Origin: Bradyrhizobium viridifuturi
Lineage (GTDB): Bacteria; Pseudomonadota; Alphaproteobacteria; Rhizobiales; Xanthobacteraceae
NCBI RefSeq assembly: GCF_001238275.1
Contig: NZ_LGTB01000033.1
Location: forward strand, 54,884-118,883
DNA: 64,000 bases
Direction of reading: 5' to 3'
In this document: piece after piece, positions 20,025 through 27,776 of the stretch
Numbering within the stretch: position 1 is the stretch's first letter
Layout of the letters: each line of letters starts with the position of its first letter
Program-made: the position numbers and the translations under genes
Notes under the pieces: generated by a model
The model's input: only the letters and a program-made list of their open reading frames with translations
Told to the model about the DNA's origin: nothing
The model's database searches: none

Positions 20025-21266
20025 ATGATGCACCACCACCGCCTGAGCTATGCCAACTGCGTCATATCAGCGGCGCTTGCCGGACTTTTGACGATCACCG
20101 TCGCCGGCGCAGCCAATGCCCAAAAGAAATACGATCCGGGCGCAACCGACGCCGAGATCAAGGTCGGCAACATCATGCCCTATTCGGGCCCGGCATCCGC
20201 CTACGCCACGATCGGCAAGACGGAAGCGGCCTATTTCAACAAGCTCAACAGCGAGGGCGGCATCAATGGCCGCAAGATCAACTTCATCTCCTACGATGAT
20301 GCCTACTCACCGCCGAAGATGGTCGAGCAGGCCCGCAAGCTGGTCGAGAGCGACGAGGTGCTCCTGGTCTTCAATCCGCTGGGGACGCCGGGCAACACCG
20401 CGATCCAGAAATACATGAACGCCAAGAAGGTGCCGCAGCTATTCGTCTCGACCGGCGCCGCCAAGTGGAACGATCCGAAGAATTTTCCGTGGACCATGGG
20501 CTGGCAGCCGAGCTACCAGGTCGAGGCCCGCATCTATGCCAAATACATCCTGCAGAAATATCCCGGCAAGACCATCGGCGTGCTCTACCAGAACGACGAC
20601 TTCGGCAAGGACTATCTGATCGGCCTGCATGACGGGCTCGGCGATGCGGCCAAGAAACTGATCGTCGTCGAATCCTCCTACGAGACCTCGTCGCCGACCG
20701 TGGATTCTCAGATCGTGCAGATCAAGGGCGCCAACCCAGACATCTTCGTCAACATCGCGACGCCGAAATTCGCGGCGCAGGCGATCAAGAAGGCCGCCGA
20801 GCTCGACTGGCATCCGGTCCAGTTTCTCACCAACGTCTCGGTCTCGATCGGCGGTGTGATGAAGCCGGCCGGCTATGAGGCGAGCCAGGACATCCTGTCG
20901 ACCCAGTATCTGAAGGATCCAGCCGATCACGAGTGGAAGAACGATCCGGCCATGAACGAGTGGCGCGCGTTCATGACCAAGTGGTATCCCGAGGGCGACC
21001 AGAACGATGCCTCGACCGTGTTCGGTTACGGCGTCGCCAAGGGGCTCGAGCAGGTGTTGCGGCAATGCGGCGACAACCTCACCCGCGAGAACCTGATGAA
21101 GCAGGCGGCCAGCCTCAACTTCGAGATCGGCATCTACCTGCCCGGCACGAAGATCAAGACCGGGCCGGACGACTACGCACCGATCGAGCAGTTGCAGATG
21201 ATGCGCTTCAAGGGCGAGAGCTGGGAGCGCTTCGGCCCCGTCATGAGCGGCGAGAAGAGCTCGTAA
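20025..21266 (+). CDS. branched-chain amino acid-type ABC transporter substrate-binding protein
   Basis: 413 residues. After a Sec signal peptide (cleaved near GAANAQ, about residue 29) the mature chain is a type-I periplasmic binding protein of the LivJ family: IKVGNIMPYSGPASAYATIG at the start, FSTGAAKW-like hinge region and QNDDFGKDYLIGL. The start ATG (20025, or the adjacent ATG at 20028) follows AGGGAGG. No permease or ATPase gene lies nearby, so it must share a transporter encoded elsewhere or act in sensing. A sigma-54 promoter about 100 bases upstream suggests nitrogen control. Confidence 0.88.
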   Translation: MMHHHRLSYANCVISAALAGLLTITVAGAANAQKKYDPGATDAEIKVGNIMPYSGPASAYATIGKTEAAYFNKLNSEGGINGRKINFISYDDAYSPPKMVEQARKLVESDEVLLVFNPLGTPGNTAIQKYMNAKKVPQLFVSTGAAKWNDPKNFPWTMGWQPSYQVEARIYAKYILQKYPGKTIGVLYQNDDFGKDYLIGLHDGLGDAAKKLIVVESSYETSSPTVDSQIVQIKGANPDIFVNIATPKFAAQAIKKAAELDWHPVQFLTNVSVSIGGVMKPAGYEASQDILSTQYLKDPADHEWKNDPAMNEWRAFMTKWYPEGDQNDASTVFGYGVAKGLEQVLRQCGDNLTRENLMKQAASLNFEIGIYLPGTKIKTGPDDYAPIEQLQMMRFKGESWERFGPVMSGEKSS

Positions 21267-21294
21267 CGGCCTTCTCCACAATTTCGGCGTTCGT

Positions 21295-21319
21295 GATGCC
21301 CGGCGCTACGCCGGGCATC
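21295..21319. repeat. short perfect hairpin GATGCCCGGCG-CTA-CGCCGGGCATC
   Basis: An 11-bp perfect stem with a 3-base loop, 29 bases after the binding-protein stop. No T-run follows, so it may be a dispersed palindrome or an mRNA-stabilising hairpin rather than a terminator. Confidence 0.5.
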
Positions 21320-21483
21320 CACGTCTTCGACACGATTCACGAGCAAGACTCGTCACAAGCAAGGCTTTACAACCAAGACCTGCGATTGGCTGGAACCCGG
21401 GCGAGCCGCAGCAACGCCGTCCAGGCTGCGATGTCCGGCCTCACCGGCTCAAGCTGCATCCTGCGATCGGAAGGACAACAACA

Positions 21484-22587
21484 ATGAAAATCACCGACGT
21501 CCGCGCTCACCATATCCGCATTCCCTATGATGCCGGGCCCGCGAGCTTCCGCCAGGGCGCGTCCGCAATCTCCGCGCTCGACATGGTGCTGGTCGAGGTG
21601 TCGACCGATGCCGGCCTGACCGGCTGGGGCGATGCCTTCGCCTATGTCTGCCCGAAGACCAGCTGCGCTGCCGTGGCCGAGATGATCGCCCCGCAGGCAC
21701 GCGGCCTCGAGGTGCCGGACGCCGCCCGCATTCCCGCCGCGATGGAGCAGATCCAGCGCAATCTGCATCTGTTCGGCCGCTACGGCATCACGATGTTTGC
21801 GATCTCGGCGCTCGACATCGCGCTATGGGATCTCGCCGGCAAGGTGCAGAGCGTGCCGCTGCATCAATTGATCGGGGGTGCCAAGCGCAGCACGATTCCG
21901 GCCTATGCGAGCCTGATGCGGATCGGCAATCCGGCGCACATCGCCGCCGAATGCAAGAAGGCGATCAAGCTTGGCTATGCCGCGATCAAGCTGCACGAGA
22001 CGACCGTGCCCGCAGTCGCTGCCGCGCGTGAGGCGATCGGTCCCACCGTGCCGCTGATGGTGGACATGAACTGCCCGCTGGACGGGCCGGCGGCGATCCA
22101 GTTCGCCCGCGACTGCAAGCAGGCCGCGCCGATGTTCCTGGAGGAGCCGGTCTGGCCGCCGGAGGATTTTGCGACGCTCGCGGAAGTGCGGCGAGAAGGC
22201 CGGCTCGATATCGCGGCCGGCGAGAACGCCTGCACCGTACATCAATTCCGCCAGATGATGACCGCGGGCGCAGTCAGCCACGCGCAGCCGTCGGTGATCA
22301 AGGTCGGCGGCGTCACCGAATTCCTGAGGGTCGCGGTGCTCGCTGACGAGTTCGGCGTTCAGGTCATTCCGCACTCGCCCTATTTCGGCCCGGGCTTTCT
22401 CGCCACGCTGCATCTGATGGCGATCCGTGACGCCGGGCTGATCGAGGTGTTCTTCATGAAGCGACCTGCCTGTCTGTGGGGCGACCGGATCGCTGTCGAC
22501 GCCCATGGCCATGTCGCCGTGCCGCAGGGCTCCGGGCTCGGCTACGAGCCGGATCGCGACGTGATGGAGAAATATCGGGTGGCGTGA
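21484..22587 (+). CDS. mandelate racemase/muconate lactonizing enzyme family protein
   Basis: 367 residues of the enolase superfamily: N-terminal capping domain (MKITDVRAHHIRIPYD), then a barrel with K169-L-H171, metal ligands Asp194 (LMVDMNC), Glu220/221 (FLEEP) and Glu247 (AAGEN), and a late HSPYFGPG segment supplying a His. In this superfamily such residues abstract a proton next to a carboxylate, so the substrate is a sugar acid or similar. The middle residue of the Lys-x-Lys motif region is changed to His (KLH rather than KxK), which differs from the mandelate racemase subgroup. Preceded by a 217-base gap after the binding-protein gene; co-regulation is possible. Confidence 0.85.
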   Translation: MKITDVRAHHIRIPYDAGPASFRQGASAISALDMVLVEVSTDAGLTGWGDAFAYVCPKTSCAAVAEMIAPQARGLEVPDAARIPAAMEQIQRNLHLFGRYGITMFAISALDIALWDLAGKVQSVPLHQLIGGAKRSTIPAYASLMRIGNPAHIAAECKKAIKLGYAAIKLHETTVPAVAAAREAIGPTVPLMVDMNCPLDGPAAIQFARDCKQAAPMFLEEPVWPPEDFATLAEVRREGRLDIAAGENACTVHQFRQMMTAGAVSHAQPSVIKVGGVTEFLRVAVLADEFGVQVIPHSPYFGPGFLATLHLMAIRDAGLIEVFFMKRPACLWGDRIAVDAHGHVAVPQGSGLGYEPDRDVMEKYRVA

Positions 22588-22606
22588 AGAGCCCCGGCTC
22601 TTTCCG

Positions 22607-22726
22607 CGTCATTGCGAGCCAACGGGTCGCGCGAACGCGCGCCCGATGACAGGCTCCGCAAAGCAATCCATCCCTCCGCTCGTTGTGAGGTGGATTGCTT
22701 CGTCGCTTCGCTCCTCGCAATGACGG
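22607..22726. repeat. intergenic palindromic repeat, CGTCATTGCGAG family
   Basis: Begins CGTCATTGCGAGCC and ends GCTCCTCGCAATGACGG, an inverted copy. Internal GAAGCAATCCA-like and TGGATTGCTTCG arms are also inverted, so the whole 120 bases can fold. Confidence 0.7.
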
Positions 22727-22730
22727 TGTG

Positions 22731-23102
22731 CTACTTCGTCGCGTCCTTTGCCGCAGGCGCGGCATCCTTCGCCGCCGGCGCGTCGGCTTTCTTCTTCAGA
22801 TCCTCGGTCAGCTTGAGCTGCGCCGCCTGCAAGTCGGTGACGAGCTTCTGCAAGCTTGCCACCGCATTCTGCAAGCTCGCGATCTGCCGGTTGGCGGCGT
22901 CGAGCTTCTGCTGATGATCCGTTGTCAGCTTGGTGATCGTCTTGTGCAGGAAATCGACGTTGCTCTGCAGGCAGCTGGTGCGCCGCTCCATCGTCTTCTC
23001 GACGGTGCAGATCTCGATGCCGGGAACGTCCTGCGCATGCGCGGTTCCGGCGACGCCGAGCGCAAGCGGCATGAGCAGGACAAGAGCGAAACGAGCGATC
23101 AT
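22731..23102 (-). CDS. secreted coiled-coil hypothetical protein
   Basis: 123 residues. A Sec signal peptide (MIARFALVLLMPLALGV, cleaved at AHA-Q) is followed by a short segment with two cysteines (EICTVEKTMERRTSCL) and then a long heptad-patterned helix (LDAANRQIASLQNAVASLQK), ending in a Lys/Ala-rich tail with repeated PAAKDA. Likely periplasmic, possibly bridging envelope components. The start could also be ATG at 23108. No family recognised. Confidence 0.6.
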   Translation of the reverse strand: MIARFALVLLMPLALGVAGTAHAQDVPGIEICTVEKTMERRTSCLQSNVDFLHKTITKLTTDHQQKLDAANRQIASLQNAVASLQKLVTDLQAAQLKLTEDLKKKADAPAAKDAAPAAKDATK

Positions 23103-23297
23103 CGGCATCCCCAATCACATGCGTCATTCACAGTTTTGTGCTCGCGACGCTGAAAGCTGGGCAGACATACCACACTGAAACCGCATTCGAGCGGTGTGCT
23201 TCACCCATTACGGGGACTACTCGTGGGGACGGGGGCCTTCGGAACTTGTTTGGTTCGACCCCTTTTGGCTCGACCTTGGGCAGTGGAGACAGATCGC

Positions 23298-23522
23298 ATG
23301 GCAACGCGCGAAAAACGGCTGGCGCAATTCGATGGCAATGGCGAACCTTCGCCGGAACAGCGCGTGGAAGTGCTTTGTGAGGATCACAGCGGAACGTATC
23401 AGCTGCCGTTCGCCTGCCGCTTCGTCGACGGTCAGTGGCGCAATGACACGACAGGTGGCGCGCTGGAAGCCAACGTCATCGCCTGGCGCAAGCCGCGCGA
23501 AAAGCAACCGGGCATGGCCTGA
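23298..23522 (+). CDS. small hypothetical protein
   Basis: 74 residues, soluble, starting MATREKRLAQFDGNGEPSPE, with VEVLCEDHSGTYQLPFACRF in the middle and basic KPREKQPG near the end. The ATG at 23298 has GGAG nine bases upstream; the open frame extends to 23196 but the upstream part looks unlike protein. No domain recognised. It stands alone between two minus-strand genes. Confidence 0.5.
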   Translation: MATREKRLAQFDGNGEPSPEQRVEVLCEDHSGTYQLPFACRFVDGQWRNDTTGGALEANVIAWRKPREKQPGMA

Positions 23523-23644
23523 GGCCGCAAGCCGCAGCTCCTGCACATGATCCTTCCGGTCATGTGCATGCGCTGTCTCAAAACGCGACGCGCATGCGAC
23601 CTGCTTTAAGATTTGGAACGCGGATGGAACGAACCGCGTCCGAA

Positions 23645-23782
23645 TCACTGATTGAGTGACGTACTCCGTTGTTCACGGCTAGATGTGGCGATCTGCCCGA
23701 TACGGCGCACCACATACAGAAGCATGATGATCGGCCGCAGCCAGCGGCCGACGACAAAGGTTAATTCCTCCGCAGACGACAT
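23645..23782 (-). CDS. 45-residue membrane-associated microprotein
   Basis: Short frame from ATG at 23782 preceded by a strong GAGAGGAGG. The sequence starts MSSAEELTFVVGRWL, has one short hydrophobic stretch (PIIMLLYVV) and a basic RRIGQ segment, and ends STSLNQ. It lies 33 bases past the stop of the cupin gene on the same strand and is probably the last gene of that transcript. The length and excellent ribosome binding site support a real gene. Function unknown. Confidence 0.45.
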   Translation of the reverse strand: MSSAEELTFVVGRWLRPIIMLLYVVRRIGQIATSSREQRSTSLNQ

Positions 23783-23815
23783 TTGCGATACCTCCTCTCC
23801 AATCCGCCTTGGCGA

Positions 23816-24250
23816 TCATTTCCACGGGGTGATCGGCGGCACCGTCTCGGTCGCCGGCGGCACGTCCACCGTCTTGAAATCGGCGGGGCTGACGATCTCG
23901 AGGTATTCCATGTCCTTCGAGTAATCGAACAGGTAGTGCGTGATGCCGGGCCGCTGGTGGATGACGTCGCCGGCTTCGACCAGCGTCTCCTTGTCCTCGT
24001 ACATGAAGCGCGCCCAGCCCTTGGTCATGATGACGATTTGAAAATCGCACAAATGCTTGTGCCAGCCGGTGCCGTGTTCTGGCGGCAGGTCGGGATTGGC
24101 CTTGACGAGGTGGCAGATCACCTGCCCGCCGGTGGCATCGGCAATGCCAAGATCGCGATACAGGAAGAAGTCGCGCAGACCTCCACCCTTGAACTCGGTG
24201 TCACCGGGTTTGACGTGGGAGAATTTGCTGACGACGGCGTGCTGGTTCAT
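23816..24250 (-). CDS. cupin domain protein
   Basis: 144 residues. Single small cupin barrel: GTGWHKHLCDFQIVIMTKG provides His ligands of motif 1 and PGITHYLFDYS those of motif 2. A cytosolic metal-binding protein; members include oxygenases, isomerases and sensors, and nothing here picks one. The residues before motif 1 (DLPPEHGTGWHKH) include an extra His. No ligand can be assigned. Confidence 0.8.
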   Translation of the reverse strand: MNQHAVVSKFSHVKPGDTEFKGGGLRDFFLYRDLGIADATGGQVICHLVKANPDLPPEHGTGWHKHLCDFQIVIMTKGWARFMYEDKETLVEAGDVIHQRPGITHYLFDYSKDMEYLEIVSPADFKTVDVPPATETVPPITPWK

Positions 24251-24572
24251 TTCAAGCCTCCACGGTTCTCGTGTTCGCGAGATCGCGGCGGGGGCTCAGC
24301 GTCCAAATTTTCGGCAGCGTCGCATCGTCGCGGTCACAGCTCGAATATTGCTATGCGAAATCCTTGCCAGCCCGGCCACGCTGCGGCGATCGGTCCCGCC
24401 ACGCGCCGATATCGCGGCGGAAGCATTTGGCGCGAGGCGCATATTTGCCTTCGGCGCGCGCCGCGCTCGATCAGTCGCAGCGCCCGATGGCAGACGCGGA
24501 CGGCACGTCGATTGAGCAAGTCTTGCCTGGAGCTTGAGCCGCCGGCGCAGTCAGGCCGGGTGGGCGGCTTGC
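24251..24572. other. gap without a supportable gene
   Basis: 322 bases upstream of the cupin gene and downstream of the GST gene. It holds no convincing ribosome-binding site plus frame. A minus-strand open frame at 24334-24519 is Arg-rich and looks like a shadow of GC-rich DNA. The stretch directly upstream of 24250 must hold the cupin promoter. Confidence 0.6.
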
Positions 24573-25229
24573 CTAATATTCGACCTCGAGCTCCTCGACA
24601 TCGGCAGGCTCAGCCTTTGCGGCCTCGGTCCATTCCTGCATCTCGGGCATCGCCATGATGGTGCAGGCATAGGTCACGAGAAGCGGGTCGAGCTTCACGT
24701 CATAGGTCATGAAGCGGGTCACGACGGGCGCATACATCGCATCCGCCATGGTGCGGCGCTCGCCGAACAGGAATGGGCCGCCGGACTTGCCGAGGCAATC
24801 GCGCCAGATGGTGCAGACACGGTCGATGTCGGCCTGCGCCCGCGACCAGATCTTGAAGCCGGGGAAGTGGCCCTTGAGATTGACCGGCAGCGACGACCGC
24901 AGCGTGGTGAAGCCGGAATGGATTTCGCCCGAGATCGAGCGGCAATGCGCGCGCTGGACCCGGTCGTCCGGCAGCAGCCCGGCCTGCGGCATGATCTCGT
25001 TGAGATACTCGCCGATCGCCAGCGTATCCCAGACGGTCGCGCCCTCGTGGCGCAGGCACGGCACCAGGATCGACGACGACAGCAGCAGCAGCTCGGCCCG
25101 TGCCGAGGGGTCATCGGGCGCAGTGACCACCTCCTCGAACTCCAGCCCGGCGAATTTCGCCAGCAGCCAGCCACGCAGCGACCAGGACGAATAGTTCTTG
25201 CTGCTGATGGTGAGTGTCGCCTTCGCCAT
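24573..25229 (-). CDS. glutathione S-transferase family protein
   Basis: 218 residues. The thioredoxin-like N-terminal domain has the NYSSWSLRGWLLAK segment, where a Ser/Arg serves the glutathione thiol, and VPCLRHEGATVWDTLAIGEYL with the cis-Pro and the glutamyl-binding region. An all-helical C-terminal domain includes RRTMADAMYAPVVTRF. Such enzymes conjugate or reduce with glutathione in the cytosol; no specific substrate is indicated. It is divergent from the PHA depolymerase gene. Confidence 0.85.
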   Translation of the reverse strand: MAKATLTISSKNYSSWSLRGWLLAKFAGLEFEEVVTAPDDPSARAELLLLSSSILVPCLRHEGATVWDTLAIGEYLNEIMPQAGLLPDDRVQRAHCRSISGEIHSGFTTLRSSLPVNLKGHFPGFKIWSRAQADIDRVCTIWRDCLGKSGGPFLFGERRTMADAMYAPVVTRFMTYDVKLDPLLVTYACTIMAMPEMQEWTEAAKAEPADVEELEVEY

Positions 25230-25403
25230 ATCAGTCCCTCACGCCCGAAAACCGGTCTCGCTGCCGGACGCCGCGCGCCGGTCCAACCGCCGCGCCCCCG
25301 GAGCCGGTCATTTTCGCAGCAAGCCACGTGCCAATTTGCCGGGCAGCGGGCCAGCCTCTGGCCTCGATATTGCTTGGCAGACCGGGCCACCGGGTGGATG
25401 CGT

Positions 25404-26627
25404 ATGATGTCGATGATGTACCAAGCCTATCAGAACCATATGGACCTCACGGCGCCGTGGCGGACCGGCGCCGCAGCGGCTTTGCGCTATCTCAATCTTG
25501 CGCCCCGGGGGGCCTCCGACCGGACGTTCGGCCGGCTCGCCGCCGCGCTCGAGCTGATCTCGCGCTCCACCCTGACCTACGCCCGGCCGGACTACGGCAT
25601 CGGCAGCGTCACCGTCGGCAACAGGGAAGTGGAGGTGACCGAGGAGGTCGCCTATGCGACGCCGTTCGGCTCGCTGCTGCATTTCAGGAAGGTGGACGGC
25701 CCGGAGCAGCCGCGGCTGCTGCTGGTGGCCCCGATGTCCGGCCATTTCGCGACGCTGCTGCGCGGCACCGTGAAGACGCTGCTGCAGGACCACGACGTCT
25801 ACATCACCGACTGGCACAATCCGCGTGACATCCCGCGCAAGGAAGGCCGCTTCGGGCTCGAGGACTACACCGATCATCTGATCGACTTCCTCGGCCAGCT
25901 CGGGCCGCGCGCGCATATGGTGGCGATCTGCCAGCCCTCGGTGTCGGCGCTGGCCGCCGCCGCGATCATGTCGGAGGACAATCATCCGGCGCGGCCGGCG
26001 TCGCTGACCTTGATGGCCGGGCCGATCGACACGCGGATTCAGCCGACCAAAGTGAACCAGTTCGCCAAGAGCAAGCCGATCAAATGGTTCGAGGACAATC
26101 TGATCAACTACGTGCCGGTGCAGTGCAAGGGCGCGTTGCGTCAGGTCTATCCCGGCTTCGTGCAGCTCACGGCGTTCGTCTCGATGAATCTGGAGCGCCA
26201 CATCAAGCAGCACATCGATCTCGCCGACCATCTCGCCAAGGGCGAGACCGACAAGGCCGAGGTGATCAAGACTTTCTACGACGAGTATTTCGCCGTGATG
26301 GATCTGCCGGCGGAGTTCTACATCGAGACCGTGCGCGACGTTTTCCAGGAGCATCTGTTGCCGCAGGGCATGCTGATGCATCGCGGCCGCCCGGTGAACC
26401 CGGCGGCGATCCGGCGCATGGGCCTGATGACGGTGGAAGGCGAGAAGGACGACATCTGCTCGATCGGCCAGACGCTCGCCGCCCAGGACCTCTGCACCGG
26501 CGTGCGCACCTATCGCAAGGTGCACCACATGCAGGCCGGCGTCGGCCATTACGGCGTGTTCTCCGGCAAGCGCTGGAACAATGAGATCTATCCGCTGCTG
26601 CGTGATTTCGTGCATGTGAATTCGTGA
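25404..26627 (+). CDS. phaZ: intracellular polyhydroxyalkanoate depolymerase
   Basis: About 407 residues. Intracellular PHB/PHA depolymerases begin MMYQAYQNHMDL as here and use a cysteine nucleophile: Cys176 in MVAICQPSVSALA, matching the known Cys in Ralstonia PhaZ1. The C terminus has VEGEKDDICS (Asp) and GVGHYGVFSG (His). It mobilises stored polyester granules. Starts at 25398, 25404, 25407 or 25413 are all possible; none has a perfect ribosome binding site. A long upstream extension runs antisense to the GST gene. Confidence 0.92.
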   Translation: MMSMMYQAYQNHMDLTAPWRTGAAAALRYLNLAPRGASDRTFGRLAAALELISRSTLTYARPDYGIGSVTVGNREVEVTEEVAYATPFGSLLHFRKVDGPEQPRLLLVAPMSGHFATLLRGTVKTLLQDHDVYITDWHNPRDIPRKEGRFGLEDYTDHLIDFLGQLGPRAHMVAICQPSVSALAAAAIMSEDNHPARPASLTLMAGPIDTRIQPTKVNQFAKSKPIKWFEDNLINYVPVQCKGALRQVYPGFVQLTAFVSMNLERHIKQHIDLADHLAKGETDKAEVIKTFYDEYFAVMDLPAEFYIETVRDVFQEHLLPQGMLMHRGRPVNPAAIRRMGLMTVEGEKDDICSIGQTLAAQDLCTGVRTYRKVHHMQAGVGHYGVFSGKRWNNEIYPLLRDFVHVNS

Positions 26628-26643
26628 GGGCGCGCATCCTCTG

Positions 26644-26730
26644 CCGTCATTGCGAGCGAAGCGAAGCAATCCATGTCCCTACCCGGGGTTAGATGGATTG
26701 CTTCGTCGCTTCGCTCCGCGCAATGACGGC
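26644..26730. repeat. intergenic palindromic repeat, CGTCATTGCGAG family
   Basis: CCGTCATTGCGAGCGAAGCG at one end and CCGCGCAATGACGGC at the other, with TTGCTTCGTCGCTTCGCT inside; the whole 87 bases fold into a hairpin. Confidence 0.7.
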
Positions 26731-26818
26731 GGCACGTCCCTAGTCACGCCTCTTCCCGAGCTATAGTCTCCCAGGCCACGACGACCCCGTTCCCAAGAAT
26801 CGTCCAGGGAGAAACTTC

Positions 26819-27613
26819 ATGCGATCAGCCACCGCCTTTCGTGCCCTCACGTTCGCCGTCATCGGCGCTCTCGCCTTCACGTCAGCCGCGTCGGCCGCGG
26901 AAGTCCATGTCATGATCTCGGGCGGGCTGACGGCGGCCTACAAGGCGCTGGTGCCGGAGTTCGAGCGCAAGACCGGCAACAAGGTGGTGACCGCCTTCGG
27001 GCCGTCGATGGGGACGACCACGAACGCCATTCCGGTGCGGCTCGCGCGCGGCGAGCCCGCCGACGTGCTGATCATGGTCGGCTACGCGCTGGGCGACCTG
27101 ATCAAGCAGGGCAAGGTGGTGGCCGACAGCCGCGTCGACCTCGTGAAGTCGCCGATCGGCATTGCGGTCAAGGCCGGTGCGCCGAAGCCGGACATCAGCT
27201 CGGCCGACAGCGTCAAGCAGGCGCTGCTGGCGGCGAAATCGGTCGCCTATTCCGACAGCGCCAGCGGGGTCTATGTCTCGACCGAGATGTTCGGCAAGCT
27301 CGGCATTGCCGACCAGATGAAGGACAAGGCGCGGATGATCCCGGCAACTCCGGTCGGCGAGATCGTGGCCAAGGGTGGGGCCGAGATCGGCCTGCAGCAG
27401 ATCTCCGAGCTGAAGCCCGTTAGCGGCATCGACATCGTCGGCCCGCTGCCGGAGCCGCTGCAGAAGATCACGGTGTTTTCAGCCGGGATCGCGACCGTCT
27501 CGAAGGAGCCCGACGCCGGCAAGGCGCTGATCAGCTTCCTCGCCTCATCAGATGCGCGCGACGCGCTGGTCAAGAGCGGGCTGGATCCGATTGCGGCGGG
27601 CGCCACGCATTAG
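26819..27613 (+). CDS. ModA-like periplasmic substrate-binding protein
   Basis: 264 residues. Signal peptide (MRSATAFRALTFAVIGALAF, cleaved near ASAAE) and a type-II binding fold of the molybdate/tungstate-like group: VHVMISGGLTAAYKALVPEF, the RGEPADVLIMVGY ligand loop and SDSASGVYVSTEMFGKLGI. Members of this branch are often orphan and may bind organic acids rather than molybdate. RBS AGGGAGAAAC is 8 bases from ATG. No permease neighbour. A second member of the same group is at 60279-61058; the two share layout but not close identity. Confidence 0.82.
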   Translation: MRSATAFRALTFAVIGALAFTSAASAAEVHVMISGGLTAAYKALVPEFERKTGNKVVTAFGPSMGTTTNAIPVRLARGEPADVLIMVGYALGDLIKQGKVVADSRVDLVKSPIGIAVKAGAPKPDISSADSVKQALLAAKSVAYSDSASGVYVSTEMFGKLGIADQMKDKARMIPATPVGEIVAKGGAEIGLQQISELKPVSGIDIVGPLPEPLQKITVFSAGIATVSKEPDAGKALISFLASSDARDALVKSGLDPIAAGATH

Positions 27614-27632
27614 GCACCTACTCGAACTCGTT

Positions 27633-27761
27633 CCCCGTCATCCTGAGGTGCGAGCCTTGCGGCGCTATTGCGCCGCTGGGCGAGCCTCGAAGGATGAATC
27701 GGCCACCAGCCGGGCCGTGCATCCTTCGAGACGCGCTACGCGCTCCTCAGGATGACGGGGT
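27633..27761. repeat. intergenic palindromic repeat, CCCCGTCATCCTGAGG family
   Basis: Ends CCCCGTCATCCTGAGGTGCG and CTCCTCAGGATGACGGGG are inverted copies; inside are CCTCGAAGGATG and CATCCTTCGAG arms. A different family from the CATTGCGAG element. Confidence 0.7.
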
Positions 27762-27776
27762 GGGTCGTCGCACTCC

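Noticed and set aside
24334..24519. Minus-strand open frame of 61 residues upstream of the cupin gene
   Set aside because: Arg-rich composition typical of antisense frames in GC-rich DNA, no ribosome binding site or domain.
24534..25397. Upstream extension of the PHA depolymerase frame
   Set aside because: Antisense to the GST gene, with His/Arg/Gly-rich composition; the depolymerase family begins near 25404.
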